Shown: positions 18,448 through 33,896 of the stretch, one piece after another
How the letters are laid out: each line of letters begins with the position of its first letter
How positions within the stretch are numbered: the stretch's first letter is position 1
Source of the DNA: Pseudomonas sp. R5(2019)
GTDB lineage: Bacteria; Pseudomonadota; Gammaproteobacteria; Pseudomonadales; Pseudomonadaceae
Length of the DNA stretch: 64,000 nucleotides
Assembly (NCBI RefSeq): GCF_009905435.1
Contig: NZ_JAAAMT010000012.1
Span: 1 to 64,000 of the forward strand
Reading direction: 5' to 3'
The notes under the pieces: generated by a model
The model's database searches: none
The model's input: the letters and a program-made list of their open reading frames with translations, nothing else
Told to the model about the DNA's origin: nothing
Program-made: the position numbers and the translations under genes

Positions 18448-18503
18448 TGGGCACGGTATTTTGCGCGCACCAGGATCAAGAGCAAGAGCACTTTTGTGCA
18501 GAC

Positions 18504-18634
18504 AAAAAAAGGGGCGGTATGACCCGCCCACATTTTTTCCATAGTCCCTGCTTGTCCCTGTCATCATCCTGATGAATCGCTTCCTGCGATGTCCCTGGCC
18601 GTCATCCTTGATAGCCTGTGTCTGTCCGTAGACA
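18504..18634 (-). ncRNA. rsmZ: Small regulatory RNA RsmZ
   Basis: RsmZ is the Gac/Rsm sRNA that titrates the translational repressors RsmA/RsmE (CsrA family) and so relieves repression of secondary metabolism and biofilm genes. On the minus strand the predicted RNA begins TGTCTACGGACAGACAC at 18634. It contains eight GGA motifs (including AAGGATG, AGGGACA, CAGGAAG, CAGGATG and AGGGACT), several in hairpin loops. It ends with a GGGCGG/CCGCCC stem and a T7 tract at 18504-18510. The length of about 130 nt and the place between fdxA and rpoS match known RsmZ. TAGTAT at 18643-18648 is a fitting -10 box. Confidence 0.95.
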
Positions 18635-18809
18635 CAGTGCTGATACTAGAGGTTCTGGCGGGCGAAGCAATTGGCGAAACCTTTCAAAAAGAAACCGAAA
18701 CCTGACGATACACCCAACAAACAGGCTTTGATTTCAGGCAGTTAGATAAAAACCCAAGCCCTTCCAGGCCACCTGGCCACAGCACCTGCTCACAACCGCT
18801 TACACCACG

Positions 18810-18827
18810 GGTAAGTGAACGCTTACA
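18810..18827 (-). promoter_or_regulatory. GacA upstream activating sequence of rsmZ
   Basis: On the minus strand TGTAAGCGTTCACTTACC matches the GacA box TGTAAG-N6-CTTACA at all but the last base. It lies about 176 nt upstream of the predicted rsmZ 5' end, the distance seen for rsmZ in other pseudomonads. An extra TGTAAG half-site follows at 18799-18804. Phosphorylated GacA is expected to activate rsmZ from here. Confidence 0.88.
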
Positions 18828-18873
18828 CCCGTCCTCAGACCTGAAAACTCTTTGCATGGGCCAGACATGAAAA

Positions 18874-18894
18874 CGCCCCGAACCAGTCGGGGCG
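18874..18894 (-). terminator. rpoS terminator
   Basis: CGCCCCGA pairs with TCGGGGCG around a short loop, about 30 nt past the rpoS stop. It is followed on the minus strand by TTTTC. It separates rpoS mRNA from the rsmZ regulatory region. Confidence 0.82.
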
Positions 18895-18923
18895 ATTGCA
18901 TTGCAGACAGCCGAGCCTTGGTA

Positions 18924-19928
18924 CTACTGGAACAAGGACTCGCTGGACAGCCCGTTTTTCTCGAGAATCTCGCGCAGGCGTTTCAGGCCTTCCACCTGGA
19001 TCTGGCGAACCCTTTCACGGGTGAGGCCAATCTCCAGGCCAACATCTTCCAGCGTACTGCTTTCATGGCCGCGCAGACCAAAGCGGCGGACCACCACTTC
19101 ACGCTGCTTGTCCGTCAACTCGCTGAGCCACTGGTCGATGCTTTGGGACAGATCGTCGTCCTGTAGCAGCTCACAAGGGTCGGTGGGGCGGTCGTCCGTA
19201 AGTGTATCGAGCAGGGTTTTGTCCGAGTCCGGGCCCAGGGAAACATCCACCGAGGAAACCCGCTCATTCAGGCCCAGCATGCGCTTGACCTCGCCTACCG
19301 GTTTTTCCAGCAGGCTGGCGATCTCTTCCGGCGAAGGCTCGTGGTCGAGCTTCTGGGTCAGTTCGCGAGCTGCGCGCAGGTAGACGTTGAGTTCCTTGAC
19401 CACATGGATCGGCAAACGGATCGTGCGGGTCTGGTTCATGATTGCCCGTTCGATGGTCTGACGAATCCACCACGTGGCATAGGTCGAAAAACGAAAGCCG
19501 CGTTCAGGGTCGAACTTCTCGACCGCGCGAATCAGGCCAAGGTTGCCTTCTTCGATCAGATCGAGCAGGGAAAGGCCCCGGTTAACGTAGCGCCGGGCAA
19601 TTTTCACTACCAGCCGCAGGTTGCTTTCGATCATGCGTTTGCGCCCGGCCGGGTCACCACTTTGCGACAGGCGCGCGAAGTGAACTTCTTCTTCCGGTGA
19701 GAGCAGAGGGGAAAAACCGATTTCGTTCAGATACAACTGGGTAGCATCGAGCGCACGGGTGTAATCGATGTACTTGTGTTGTTTAAGCGTGGTGGAGCTT
19801 TTAGCCTTGGTACGAACCGAAGGTACAGCAGGTTCTTCGTCGGACACCGATTCCATAACGATGTCGGCTTCCATAAGGAGCACCTCATCGTCGATGTCAA
19901 ACTCCGGCGCTTCTTTGTTGAGAGCCAT
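18924..19928 (-). CDS. rpoS: RNA polymerase sigma factor RpoS
   Basis: RpoS is the stationary-phase and general stress sigma factor (sigma-38). The 334-residue protein has an acidic N-terminal region (residues 1-45). Region 1.2/2 has [27 protein letters not shown] and the region 2.3-2.4 sequence [37 protein letters not shown]. Region 3 follows, and region 4 carries the helix-turn-helix [28 protein letters not shown]. It lies 106 bp downstream of nlpD. In Pseudomonas and E. coli a main rpoS promoter lies within nlpD, so partly independent transcription is likely. Confidence 0.98.
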   Translation of the reverse strand: MALNKEAPEFDIDDEVLLMEADIVMESVSDEEPAVPSVRTKAKSSTTLKQHKYIDYTRALDATQLYLNEIGFSPLLSPEEEVHFARLSQSGDPAGRKRMIESNLRLVVKIARRYVNRGLSLLDLIEEGNLGLIRAVEKFDPERGFRFSTYATWWIRQTIERAIMNQTRTIRLPIHVVKELNVYLRAARELTQKLDHEPSPEEIASLLEKPVGEVKRMLGLNERVSSVDVSLGPDSDKTLLDTLTDDRPTDPCELLQDDDLSQSIDQWLSELTDKQREVVVRRFGLRGHESSTLEDVGLEIGLTRERVRQIQVEGLKRLREILEKNGLSSESLFQ

Positions 19929-20034
19929 TGTTATAGTCCTTTGCTGAGTTCGACCTCAAGCTCTAGCGACGCCGATTCCTTGGCAGCACTAAAGCCTGTC
20001 CCCATTTACGTGAAGGAACAGGCTGGGAATGCAA

Positions 20035-20904
20035 TCAACGACGCGGCAGGAATTGCAGCGGATCGACAGGTTTACCTTGGCGGCGAATTTCAAAATGCAG
20101 CTTCACCCGGTCAGTCCCCGTTGAACCCATTTCTGCAATTGTCTGTCCGACCTTGACCTGCTGTCCCTCCCGAACCAACAGCCTGCGGTTGTGGCCGTAG
20201 GCGCTTACGTAAGTATCGTTGTGCTTGATGATGATCAGCTCGCCGTAGCCCCGCAAGCCACTCCCGGCATAAACCACCGAACCATCAGAGGCAGCAAAAA
20301 CAGGCTGTCCCAAATCACCCGCGATATCAACGCCTTTATTCAAACTACCGTTTGAAGCAAATTTACCAATCAGAATGCCGTTTGCAGGCCATGACCAGCC
20401 CCCTGTCGAACGCTCTGCGGCAGACACTGGCGTGGGCACAGGCTCGACGGCAGACGACGGGAGGGTGGACGGTACGGGCTCGATTGCAACGGTGCCATTG
20501 GCGTTCACAGGACGCTTGATGATCGTGGTTTTGCTCGAGGAGGAAGGTGAGGAACCGGACTGGGCCACCACCGTTGTCGGCGCGCCACTGGAGCGCCCGT
20601 CAAAGCGGATCGCCTGCCCCGGGCGAATCGTGTAAGGCGCCGGGATATTGTTGCGCGCTGCGAGCGCTTTGTAGTCCCAGCCATAACGGAAGGCGATGGA
20701 GAACAACGTGTCACCCTTGCGCACCACATACTGACCGGTTGTGACTGTCGGTCGTTGTGGAGCCGCACGATCGACCACGCGCGCACTGCTGGAGGAGCTG
20801 GAGGAACTGCTGCACCCTGCCAGGAAAGTGCCGAAAGCAAGACCAATCACCAGAAGCTTTAAGCTCGATAGACCCGCACGCTGCCGAATGACTGTGAGAC
20901 TCAC
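20035..20904 (-). CDS. nlpD: NlpD-like lipoprotein (LysM and degenerate M23 domains)
   Basis: This is a 289-residue outer-membrane lipoprotein with lipobox LAGC (Cys31 lipidated), followed by a run of nine serines. A LysM peptidoglycan-binding domain spans about residues 58-101 (QYVVRKGDTLFSIAFRYG). A Pro/Ser-rich linker leads to a C-terminal LytM/M23 domain. That domain looks catalytically degenerate. The first zinc-ligand His is replaced (NKGVDIAG), and the HxH motif reads HFE. This fits NlpD as an activator of the amidase AmiC rather than an enzyme. It lies between pcm and rpoS. Confidence 0.93.
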   Translation of the reverse strand: MSLTVIRQRAGLSSLKLLVIGLAFGTFLAGCSSSSSSSSSARVVDRAAPQRPTVTTGQYVVRKGDTLFSIAFRYGWDYKALAARNNIPAPYTIRPGQAIRFDGRSSGAPTTVVAQSGSSPSSSSKTTIIKRPVNANGTVAIEPVPSTLPSSAVEPVPTPVSAAERSTGGWSWPANGILIGKFASNGSLNKGVDIAGDLGQPVFAASDGSVVYAGSGLRGYGELIIIKHNDTYVSAYGHNRRLLVREGQQVKVGQTIAEMGSTGTDRVKLHFEIRRQGKPVDPLQFLPRR

Positions 20905-21076
20905 CCGCCGCTCCCTCTAGTGGTGACCAAATGAAATAATGTTGCAATTATAACCAGACGACGACGAATTACCGACGCCAAAGTAACGACAAAATTTGAT
21001 TGAGCGCACTTTTCAGAGTTCGACCCGCCCATAGACCGGCGCTTTGAGACAGAATTCCCAAGTGCCAGCGCTATAT

Positions 21077-22490
<1,414 letters not shown>

Positions 22491-22503
<13 letters not shown>

Positions 22504-23549
22504 GGGCTGTCCGTCTGTTCTGCCGAGACCAGATCGACCAGTTCGCGCACCACAACGGTGGCGAAGCATCCGGCCGGGAGAACGAATTCCAGTTGCAGAA
22601 TATCAGGCTCGGGATAATGCCATGTCAGGCCCTGGATGGGCAGTCGCAGGATGCGACGTTCGTGATCCATTCCCGCCAGGATCAGCCATTGGCATAGTGG
22701 CCAATTGACCTGCGCCACGGCCTGTTCCAGCGCGTGCGAATCACTGCCGGCCGGCGAGTCGCCAGCGCCCCACATCGGGCCGGTGGGGTGCAGGTCGAGA
22801 ATCGCCAGACGCGGATCGCTGCACTCGTCAACGCCTGCCGGGAAAAAACTGCGGCTGTCGGTGAATGCCAGCAAATCGCCAACCCGTGCCGTGTTCCAGC
22901 TGCCTTCGGCAACCCGCGCCGCCAGCACCTGGTTGAACAGATAACTGCGAGCCGACGACAACAGGCGTGAACGGGTGTTGCGCTGCTCCGGCAGCGCCTG
23001 GCGCTCAGCCCAGTGCCGGGCGGCGGCGATATTGCCGCCATCATGGCCAAAGCGCTGGGTGCCAAAATAGTTGGGAACCCCTTCGGCGGCCATGCGCTCA
23101 AGCCGCGTATCCAGAGCCTTGGGATCGGCGGACAAGCCCGTCAGGCGCAAGGTGAAACCATTGGCGGAATGAGCACCGCGCTGCAGCTTGCGCTGGTGGC
23201 GGGTGCGCTTGAGGATGCGCAGCGTTTCATCTTCGGCCGCCGACAGATCCGGGTCGGCCTTGCCTGGCAAATGCAGGCTGAACCACTGGCGGGTCAGGGC
23301 TTGCCGGTCCTTGAGCCCCGCGTAGCTGATGGCCCGCACCGGAACACCGGCTGCCCGCGACAGGCGCCGGGCTGCCTCTTCGGTATTCAAACCGCGTTTT
23401 TCCACCCACAACCACAGGTGTTCGCCTTCGCCGCTCAAGGGGATATCGAGCACTTCATCGACCTGGAAATCTTCCGCGGTCGCCTTCAGTACAGCGGTGC
23501 CCAGGGCTTCACCCCAGGCGCGTGGGCCGAGCAGTTCCAGTTCGGTCAT
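22491..23549 (-). CDS. truD: tRNA pseudouridine(13) synthase TruD
   Basis: TruD makes pseudouridine 13 in tRNA-Glu. The 352-residue protein carries the TruD catalytic segment [18 protein letters not shown] with Asp81 as nucleophile. It also has the fold-specific [27 protein letters not shown] and [20 protein letters not shown]. Its start overlaps the ispF stop by 4 nt and its end overlaps surE by 13 nt. It is the classical Pseudomonas order. Confidence 0.96.
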
Positions 23550-24019
23550 GCTGGCAGCAACAAGGCAACGGCGTGAACGGCAATGCCTTCCTCGCGACCG
23601 GTGAAGCCCAGCTTCTCGGTGGTGGTGGCCTTGACGTTGACCTGATCGAGTTCGATGGCCAGATCTTCGGCGATCAGCGTGCGCATGTTTTCAATATGGG
23701 GGGCCATTTTCGGTGCCTGGGCAACAATGGTGGCGTCGACGTTGCCAACCTTCCAGCCTTTGGCCTGCAGCAAACCCACCACGTGACGCAGCAGCACGCG
23801 GCTGTCGGCGCCTTTGAATTGAGGGTCGGTGTCCGGGAAATGCTTGCCGATGTCACCCAGGGCGGTGGCGCCGAGCAAGGCATCGCTCAAGGCATGCAAC
23901 AACACATCGCCGTCGGAGTGAGCGAGCAGGCCGAAGGCGTGCGGGATTCGTACACCGCCCAAGGTAATGAATTCGCCTTCAGCGAAACGGTGCACATCAT
24001 AGCCGTGGCCAATACGCAT
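23546..24019 (-). CDS. ispF: 2-C-methyl-D-erythritol 2,4-cyclodiphosphate synthase
   Basis: IspF catalyses the cyclisation step of the MEP isoprenoid pathway. The 157-residue protein starts [12 protein letters not shown], giving zinc ligands D8 and H10. The third ligand is H42 in [10 protein letters not shown], and the substrate loop [10 protein letters not shown] and [10 protein letters not shown] are present. The start codon directly follows the seven-T tract of a perfect terminator hairpin (24020-24047). The only ribosome-binding-like bases (AGGGCG) therefore lie inside the hairpin stem. It overlaps truD by 4 nt. The partner ispD is 3.2 kb away, separated by fghA and adhC. Confidence 0.97.
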   Translation of the reverse strand: MRIGHGYDVHRFAEGEFITLGGVRIPHAFGLLAHSDGDVLLHALSDALLGATALGDIGKHFPDTDPQFKGADSRVLLRHVVGLLQAKGWKVGNVDATIVAQAPKMAPHIENMRTLIAEDLAIELDQVNVKATTTEKLGFTGREEGIAVHAVALLLPA

Positions 24020-24047
24020 AAAAAAACGCCCTGAGTGAGTCAGGGCG
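24020..24047 (-). terminator. Terminator after fghA, abutting the ispF start
   Basis: CGCCCTGA and TCAGGGCG form a perfect 8-bp stem with loop GTGAG (CTCAC on the minus strand), followed by seven T on the minus strand. It lies 30 nt after the fghA stop. The last T is the base immediately before the ispF ATG. Confidence 0.93.
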
Positions 24048-24077
24048 TGATTCTACCTGCTTTGCGCAACCTTGGGC

Positions 24078-24935
24078 TCAGGATTTGCCACCCTTGCACA
24101 GAGCCTGGGCATGATGACGCAGGTGGTCGTCGATGAAGCTGGCAATGAAGTAATAGCTATGGTCGTAACCTGGCTGCAGGCGCAACTCCAACGGGTGACC
24201 GGCCGCGCGTGCCGCCTGGGCCAGCACCTCGGGCTTGAGCTGGTTGGCGAGGAAATCATCGCGATCACCCTGATCGACCAGCAGCGGCAAGCGCTCGCTC
24301 GCCTCGCTGATCAACACCGAAGCATCCCACCCGCGCCAGCGCGAACGCTCATCGCCCAGGTAGCGCGAAAACGCCTTCTGCCCCCACGGGCAATCCATCG
24401 GATTGCTGATGGGCGCGAAGGCCGATACCGACTGATACCGACCCGGGTTGCGCAAGGCGCACACCAGCGCGCCGTGACCACCCATGGAATGGCCGCTGAT
24501 GCCACGTTGCCGCGAGGCAGGGAAATGCGCCTCGACCAGCGCAGGCAATTCCTTCACCACGTAGTCATGCATCTGGTAGTGCTCGGCCCAGGGCTGCTGC
24601 GTGGCGTTGAGGTAGAAGCCTGCACCCAGGCCGAAGTCCCAGGCGCCATCCGGATCTGCTGGTACGCTCGGGCCACGAGGGCTGGTGTCGGGCGCGACGA
24701 TGATCAAGCCCAGCTCGGCGGCGAGCTTGTGCGCGCCGGCCTTCTGCATGAAGTTTTCATCCGTGCAGGTCAGGCCGCTCAGCCAGTACAGCACCGGCAA
24801 CTTGCCGCCCTGCTCGGCCTGCGGCGGCAGGTACACCGCAAAGACCATGTCGCAGCCCAGCACTTCGGAGGTGTGGCGGTAGCGCTTGTGCCAGCCACCG
24901 AAGCTTTTCTGGCAGGAAATATTTTCCAGGCTCAT
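24078..24935 (-). CDS. fghA: S-formylglutathione hydrolase
   Basis: FghA hydrolyses S-formylglutathione to formate and glutathione, the second step of glutathione-dependent formaldehyde detoxification. The 285-residue alpha/beta-hydrolase (esterase D family) has the nucleophile motif [10 protein letters not shown] with Ser150. The oxyanion-region sequence [15 protein letters not shown] is followed by an acid near DQGDRDDFL and the His in [14 protein letters not shown]. It starts 8 nt after adhC, which makes its substrate. Confidence 0.96.
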   Translation of the reverse strand: MSLENISCQKSFGGWHKRYRHTSEVLGCDMVFAVYLPPQAEQGGKLPVLYWLSGLTCTDENFMQKAGAHKLAAELGLIIVAPDTSPRGPSVPADPDGAWDFGLGAGFYLNATQQPWAEHYQMHDYVVKELPALVEAHFPASRQRGISGHSMGGHGALVCALRNPGRYQSVSAFAPISNPMDCPWGQKAFSRYLGDERSRWRGWDASVLISEASERLPLLVDQGDRDDFLANQLKPEVLAQAARAAGHPLELRLQPGYDHSYYFIASFIDDHLRHHAQALCKGGKS

Positions 24936-24943
24936 GACAGACC

Positions 24944-26089
<1,146 letters not shown>

Positions 26090-26161
26090 TCAGTGTAATT
26101 GAGTGCCGACTGATGAATAATCAGGTCGAAGACAAAACATTATTGCTGCACAGGGATAATC

Positions 26162-27067
26162 ATGAGCGAGAACCGCTGGGAAGGGATCGACGAATTCGTT
26201 GCCGTCGCCGAATGCTGCCAGTTCACGGCGGCAGCCGAACGACTGGGCGTATCGTCGTCTCACATCAGCCGGCAGATCGCTCGCCTCGAAGACCGCCTGC
26301 AAACGCGGTTGCTGTACCGCAGTACCCGCCGCGTCACGCTTACCGAAGCCGGCCAGACTTTCCTGCAACACTGCCAGCGGCTGCAGGATGGCCGCGAAGA
26401 GGCTTTACGTGCGATCGGCGACTTGAACAGCGAACCCAAGGGCCTGCTGCGCATGACCTGCGCGGTGGCCTATGGCGAGCGCTTTATTGTGCCGCTGGTG
26501 ACGCAATTCATGGCCGCCTACCCGCAGCTGCGGGTCGATATCGAATTGAGCAATCGCACCCTGGACCTGGTGCATGAAGGGCTGGACCTGGCGATCCGCC
26601 TCGGTCGCTTGCAAGAGTCCCGACTGGTGGCGGCGCGCCTGGCGCCGCGGCGCATGTACCTGTGCGCCTCACCCTCCTACCTTGAGCGCTACGGCAGGCC
26701 GCACAGCCTGTCGGAGCTCAGCCGCCACAACTGCTTGATTGGCAGCTCGGACATCTGGCAACTGCAGCAAAACGGCCGCGAGTTCGCCCAGCGGGTCCAG
26801 GGCAACTGGCGCTGCAACAGCGGGCAAGCAGTGCTGGATGCGGCGCTGCGGGGTGTTGGTTTGTGCCAGCTACCGGATTATTACGTGCTGGAGCACTTGC
26901 GCAGTGGCGCACTGGTGTCGTTGCTCGAAGCGCACCAGCCGCCGAATACCGCGGTGTGGGCGTTGTATCCGCAGCAACGGCATCTGTCGCCGAAGGTGCG
27001 AAAGCTGGTGGATTATCTGCGCGAGGGCCTGGCCAAGCGGCCTGAGTACCAGACCGCTTCAGGTTGA
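26162..27067 (+). CDS. LysR-family transcriptional regulator
   Basis: This 301-residue LysR protein of the CrgA/AaeR-like subgroup has an N-terminal helix-turn-helix (WEGIDEFVAVAECCQFTAAAERLGVSSSHISRQIARLE, residues 6-43). The substrate-binding domain runs from about residue 90. AGGGATAATC precedes the ATG. It is divergent from adhC-fghA across a 105-bp gap, so control of formaldehyde detoxification is a reasonable inference, although no operator could be defined. A REPIN follows its stop. Confidence 0.88.
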   Translation: MSENRWEGIDEFVAVAECCQFTAAAERLGVSSSHISRQIARLEDRLQTRLLYRSTRRVTLTEAGQTFLQHCQRLQDGREEALRAIGDLNSEPKGLLRMTCAVAYGERFIVPLVTQFMAAYPQLRVDIELSNRTLDLVHEGLDLAIRLGRLQESRLVAARLAPRRMYLCASPSYLERYGRPHSLSELSRHNCLIGSSDIWQLQQNGREFAQRVQGNWRCNSGQAVLDAALRGVGLCQLPDYYVLEHLRSGALVSLLEAHQPPNTAVWALYPQQRHLSPKVRKLVDYLREGLAKRPEYQTASG

Positions 27068-27101
27068 CTACCCCTTCCCACACCAATGGTGCGTGGGGTC
27101 T

Positions 27102-27186
27102 GTAGGAGCAAGGCTTGCCTGCGATGGGGCGCGCATGGGCCCTGGGGGCTGCTTCGCAGCCCATCGCAGGCAAGCCTTGCACCTAC
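27102..27186. repeat. REPIN with 27-bp arms
   Basis: Arms 27102-27128 and 27160-27186 are inverted copies with one mismatch. The core is GGAGCAAGGCTTGCCTGCGA. The loop also contains a small GC-rich hairpin (GGGCTGCTTCGCAGCCC). It sits between the convergent ends of the LysR gene and ispD. Confidence 0.88.
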
Positions 27187-27204
27187 GGGGGATTGCCGGT
27201 GGAT

Positions 27205-27912
27205 TCAGCGGCGCAGGGCCCAGCGCTGGCGTAGCCACTCCAGGTCTTCAGGGCGGGTGACCTTGATATTGTCGCTGCGCCCTTCGATCAGGCGCGGGGC
27301 CTGGCCGGCCCATTCGATGGCCGAGGCTTCGTCGGTGATCGCCGCATCGGCCACCAGGCTGTCTGCCAAAGCCCGGTGCAATGCGCCAAGGCGAAACATC
27401 TGCGGGGTGAAGGCTTGCCAGATGGTGCTGCGATCGACTGTGGCACTGACCCGACCCCGGGCGTCAGCACGCTTGAGGGTGTCACGGGCCGGGACTGCCA
27501 AAAGGCCACCAACGGGATCATCCGCCAGCTCCGCCAGCAGCTTGTCCAAGTCGGTACGGGCCAGGTTTGGCCGCGCCGCATCGTGAACCAGCACCCAATC
27601 GTCGTCTGCCGCGCCTTGTTCATGCAGCAACAACAGGGCATTGAGTACCGAGTCCGCGCGCTCACGGCCACCAGCGGCACGCTGGATACGCGCGTCGCGA
27701 GCCGATTGCAGGTGAGGCCAGTAAGGATCATCAGCCGCCAGGCTGACCACCACCCCTTTCAAGCAGGGATGGTCAAGAAAACAGTCGAGACTATGCTCCA
27801 GAATAGTTCTGCCGCCCAGTTCCAGGTATTGCTTGGGTCGGTCGGCAGCCATGCGGGCGCCAATGCCCGCGGCGGGAATCACTGCCCAGAAGGCAGGCAG
27901 GGACTGGCTCAT
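27205..27912 (-). CDS. ispD: 2-C-methyl-D-erythritol 4-phosphate cytidylyltransferase
   Basis: IspD couples CTP with methylerythritol 4-phosphate in the MEP isoprenoid pathway. The 235-residue protein shows the nucleotidyltransferase loop VIPAAGIGARMAADRPKQYLELGG (about 11-34), the CTP-contact VHDAARPNL (about 108-116) and the C-terminal SDNIKVTRPEDLEW. It overlaps ftsB by 4 nt. dxr (47.2 kb) and ispF (23.5 kb) supply neighbouring pathway steps from this window. Confidence 0.96.
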   Translation of the reverse strand: MSQSLPAFWAVIPAAGIGARMAADRPKQYLELGGRTILEHSLDCFLDHPCLKGVVVSLAADDPYWPHLQSARDARIQRAAGGRERADSVLNALLLLHEQGAADDDWVLVHDAARPNLARTDLDKLLAELADDPVGGLLAVPARDTLKRADARGRVSATVDRSTIWQAFTPQMFRLGALHRALADSLVADAAITDEASAIEWAGQAPRLIEGRSDNIKVTRPEDLEWLRQRWALRR

Positions 27913-28187
27913 TGCGCCATCTGGTAGAGGGTTTCACCCTCCTTGACCATCCCCAGTTCATGGCGAGCGCGTTCTTCAACGGTCTCCATGCCCTTTTTCA
28001 ATTCGAGTACTTCAGCGTCCAGTACACGGTTGCGCTCCAGCAAGCGCTCGTTTTCAGCGTGCTGGTCGGCGATTTGTTGCTTCAGGTCAGCCACTTGCTT
28101 GAGGCTTCCATTGCCCACCCAGAGGCGATACTGCAGGCCACCGAGCAGCAGGAGCAAGACGAGGAACAACCAATAAGGACTGCGCAT
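27909..28187 (-). CDS. ftsB: Cell division protein FtsB
   Basis: FtsB is a bitopic inner-membrane divisome protein that works with FtsL and FtsQ. The 92-residue protein has a short cytoplasmic N-terminus and one membrane helix (about residues 5-22, WLFLVLLLLLGGLQY). A periplasmic coiled coil follows (about 28-70, QIADQHAENERLLERNRVLDAEV). The C-terminal ARHELGMVKEGETLYQ is the FtsQ-binding region in the family. It lies between eno and ispD, as in E. coli. Confidence 0.96.
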   Translation of the reverse strand: MRSPYWLFLVLLLLLGGLQYRLWVGNGSLKQVADLKQQIADQHAENERLLERNRVLDAEVLELKKGMETVEERARHELGMVKEGETLYQMAQ

Positions 28188-28237
28188 CTAGATATCCAGT
28201 GGAAAAAGACGACCGCAGCTGTGGAGCGTCTTATGGC

Positions 28238-28265
28238 ACGAAGCCTGGCACTGGCCAGGCTTCGT
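28238..28265 (-). terminator. Hairpin between eno and ftsB
   Basis: ACGAAGCCTGGC and GCCAGGCTTCGT form a perfect 12-bp stem with a 4-nt loop, about 80 nt past the eno stop and 50 nt before the ftsB start. No U-tract follows on the minus strand, so it may act as an mRNA-stabilising hairpin or weak terminator. Confidence 0.6.
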
Positions 28266-28346
28266 GATGAAGCTCACAGCAGGGCTGCCAAAACGTCAAC
28301 ATGCGACGCTTGAAGCAGACCCTAGTGTCTTTTTACCATCTCAGGC

Positions 28347-29702
<1,356 letters not shown>

Positions 29703-29790
29703 TTAGCGACTGGCAGGCCTGAAGACGGTCAGGCTCCGACCCGAGGGTCAGAGCGAGAAATCGTGCGGTACTTTACCGGAGATTCGAGGA

Positions 29791-32292
<2,502 letters not shown>

Positions 32293-32521
32293 TTAAAGCG
32301 GTCAGAGCCGCCGGGGAAAGCGAAGGAAGGCCGAGGCCCCCGATCACCTGCAAATTTTACGGTGCACCTTGAAAAACTGCCGCGTTTTGACAGACCGGGG
32401 AAAAAGCACCCGGCATGGAACTCGCTACACATTTTCAGAATCGCCCAGCAAAGACTGCGTGGTAACCGGCAACAACTGTGATTCGGTTGAATCAACAGAA
32501 GCTGTATCAAGAAGGGAGCGT

Positions 32522-32550
32522 AGTCTACCGGAAACCCCCTTTCATCTCAA
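32522..32550 (-). promoter_or_regulatory. Predicted pyrG promoter overlapping the tilS 3' end
   Basis: On the minus strand TTGAGA (32545-32550) and TAGACT (32522-32527) are spaced exactly 17 bp. The -35 region falls on the last tilS codons and its stop. This would produce a leader of roughly 240 nt before the pyrG ATG. Confidence 0.55.
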
Positions 32551-33861
32551 ACCTTGCGCGTTCGTCGGTGGCAACCAGTGCAGCTGCAGGTTGCCTGCTC
32601 CCGCACCAGGCCGGTTTGCCACCGCGACCAGTTGCTCATCCAGATACAGCAAAGGCAGCCTGGCGCGGGCGAATGCGGGCAAGCCCCATTCGTTGAGCAG
32701 GCGTTTCAGATCACGATGTCCGCGACCTGAAAGGGCAAGTACTTCGCCGCCCTGGCGGTAGCCGACTCGCAGGCGCCCCTGCGGCAGATCGCCGCTCAGC
32801 CAGACCTTGCCGTTGCCCGGCAGGCTTAATGGTTGCGCGGTGGCTTGCCAGCCAATGGTGCCCTCAGGCACCAGCAGCCAGTCACCTGACAACCACCACA
32901 ATCGACCGCCCGCGCGATGCAGTTGACCGTCGGTCAGTTGCCACAGCGCCGTCGCCGATGCACCGGCGTCACGCAAGCTTTCCCAACTGGCCCAGTGTCG
33001 ACTGTCGGGCAGGCGCGTGCGTGGCGCCAACCAGCATTGCAAGGCATTGCGCTGACGCTTTGATGACAGTGCCAACAGCGGCGCCAACGCCAGGGACGAC
33101 AGGCCGAGCCACTCAAAACCGCTGGGCGTCGCGGCGACTGAAAGATCCTGTTCGGCAAGCTCATCGAGCAGGCCCTGAGCCTCGGCCAGATGCTCCGCGG
33201 CACGGGCCATACTGGCTCCCGCCTGCGGCCAGCGCCGAGCCAGAACGGGCATCACCTCATTACGCAGGAAGTTGCGCGAGAAACGGCTGTCGGTGTTGGA
33301 CGGGTCATCGATCCAGCTCAAGCCATGGGCCTGCGCATAGCCCAATAACTCACCGCGAGGCACATCGAGCAAGGGGCGCAGCAGATGACCGGCGGCCAGC
33401 CGACGCTGGCGAGGCATGGCGGCAAGGCCCCGCAAGCCGCTGCCACGCAGCAGCCGAAACAGCAGAGTTTCCGCTTGGTCATCGCGGTGTTGTGCCAATA
33501 ACAGCACCTCGTCCTGACCCAGCACTTGAGCAAAGGCTGCATAGCGCGCGTCACGCGCTTGCTGCTCAAGACTGGCACCGGCCTCGACCTGTACGTGAAT
33601 GACTTGTAGCGGCACGTTCAGGCTGTCGCAAAGCGACTTGCACCGTGCAGGCCAACCGGACGCAGCGGCTTGCAGCCCATGATGAACATGGAGCGCGCGC
33701 AACGGGGGGAGTTTTTCGCTGTGGGTCAGCTGGGCGATCAGATGCAGCAGGACGGTGGAGTCGAGACCGCCAGAGAGGGCGATGTACCAGGCCGGGGCAT
33801 TGCGCCAGGGGGCCAGGTGAGTCAGAAGCCGGGATTGCAGGCTTGGAGGGAAAGCAGGCAT
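32542..33861 (-). CDS. tilS: tRNA(Ile)-lysidine synthase TilS
   Basis: TilS attaches lysine to cytidine 34 of the AUA-reading tRNA-Ile, changing codon and aminoacylation identity. The 439-residue protein has the PP-loop SGGLDS at residues 30-35 and the family insert HHGLQAAASGW. It also has ARYAAFAQVL, LAQHRDDQAETLLFRLLRGSGLRGLAAM and ENP-like SRNFLRNEVMPVL, followed by TilS-specific C-terminal domains. The ATG at 33861 has AGGAGGGTCCTG upstream. A longer frame runs into the REPIN and is rejected. It lies downstream of accA. Confidence 0.95.
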   Translation of the reverse strand: MPAFPPSLQSRLLTHLAPWRNAPAWYIALSGGLDSTVLLHLIAQLTHSEKLPPLRALHVHHGLQAAASGWPARCKSLCDSLNVPLQVIHVQVEAGASLEQQARDARYAAFAQVLGQDEVLLLAQHRDDQAETLLFRLLRGSGLRGLAAMPRQRRLAAGHLLRPLLDVPRGELLGYAQAHGLSWIDDPSNTDSRFSRNFLRNEVMPVLARRWPQAGASMARAAEHLAEAQGLLDELAEQDLSVAATPSGFEWLGLSSLALAPLLALSSKRQRNALQCWLAPRTRLPDSRHWASWESLRDAGASATALWQLTDGQLHRAGGRLWWLSGDWLLVPEGTIGWQATAQPLSLPGNGKVWLSGDLPQGRLRVGYRQGGEVLALSGRGHRDLKRLLNEWGLPAFARARLPLLYLDEQLVAVANRPGAGAGNLQLHWLPPTNAQGLR

Positions 33862-33896
33862 CAGGACCCTCCTGCGCGGTGGAGCTTGAGGCAAAC

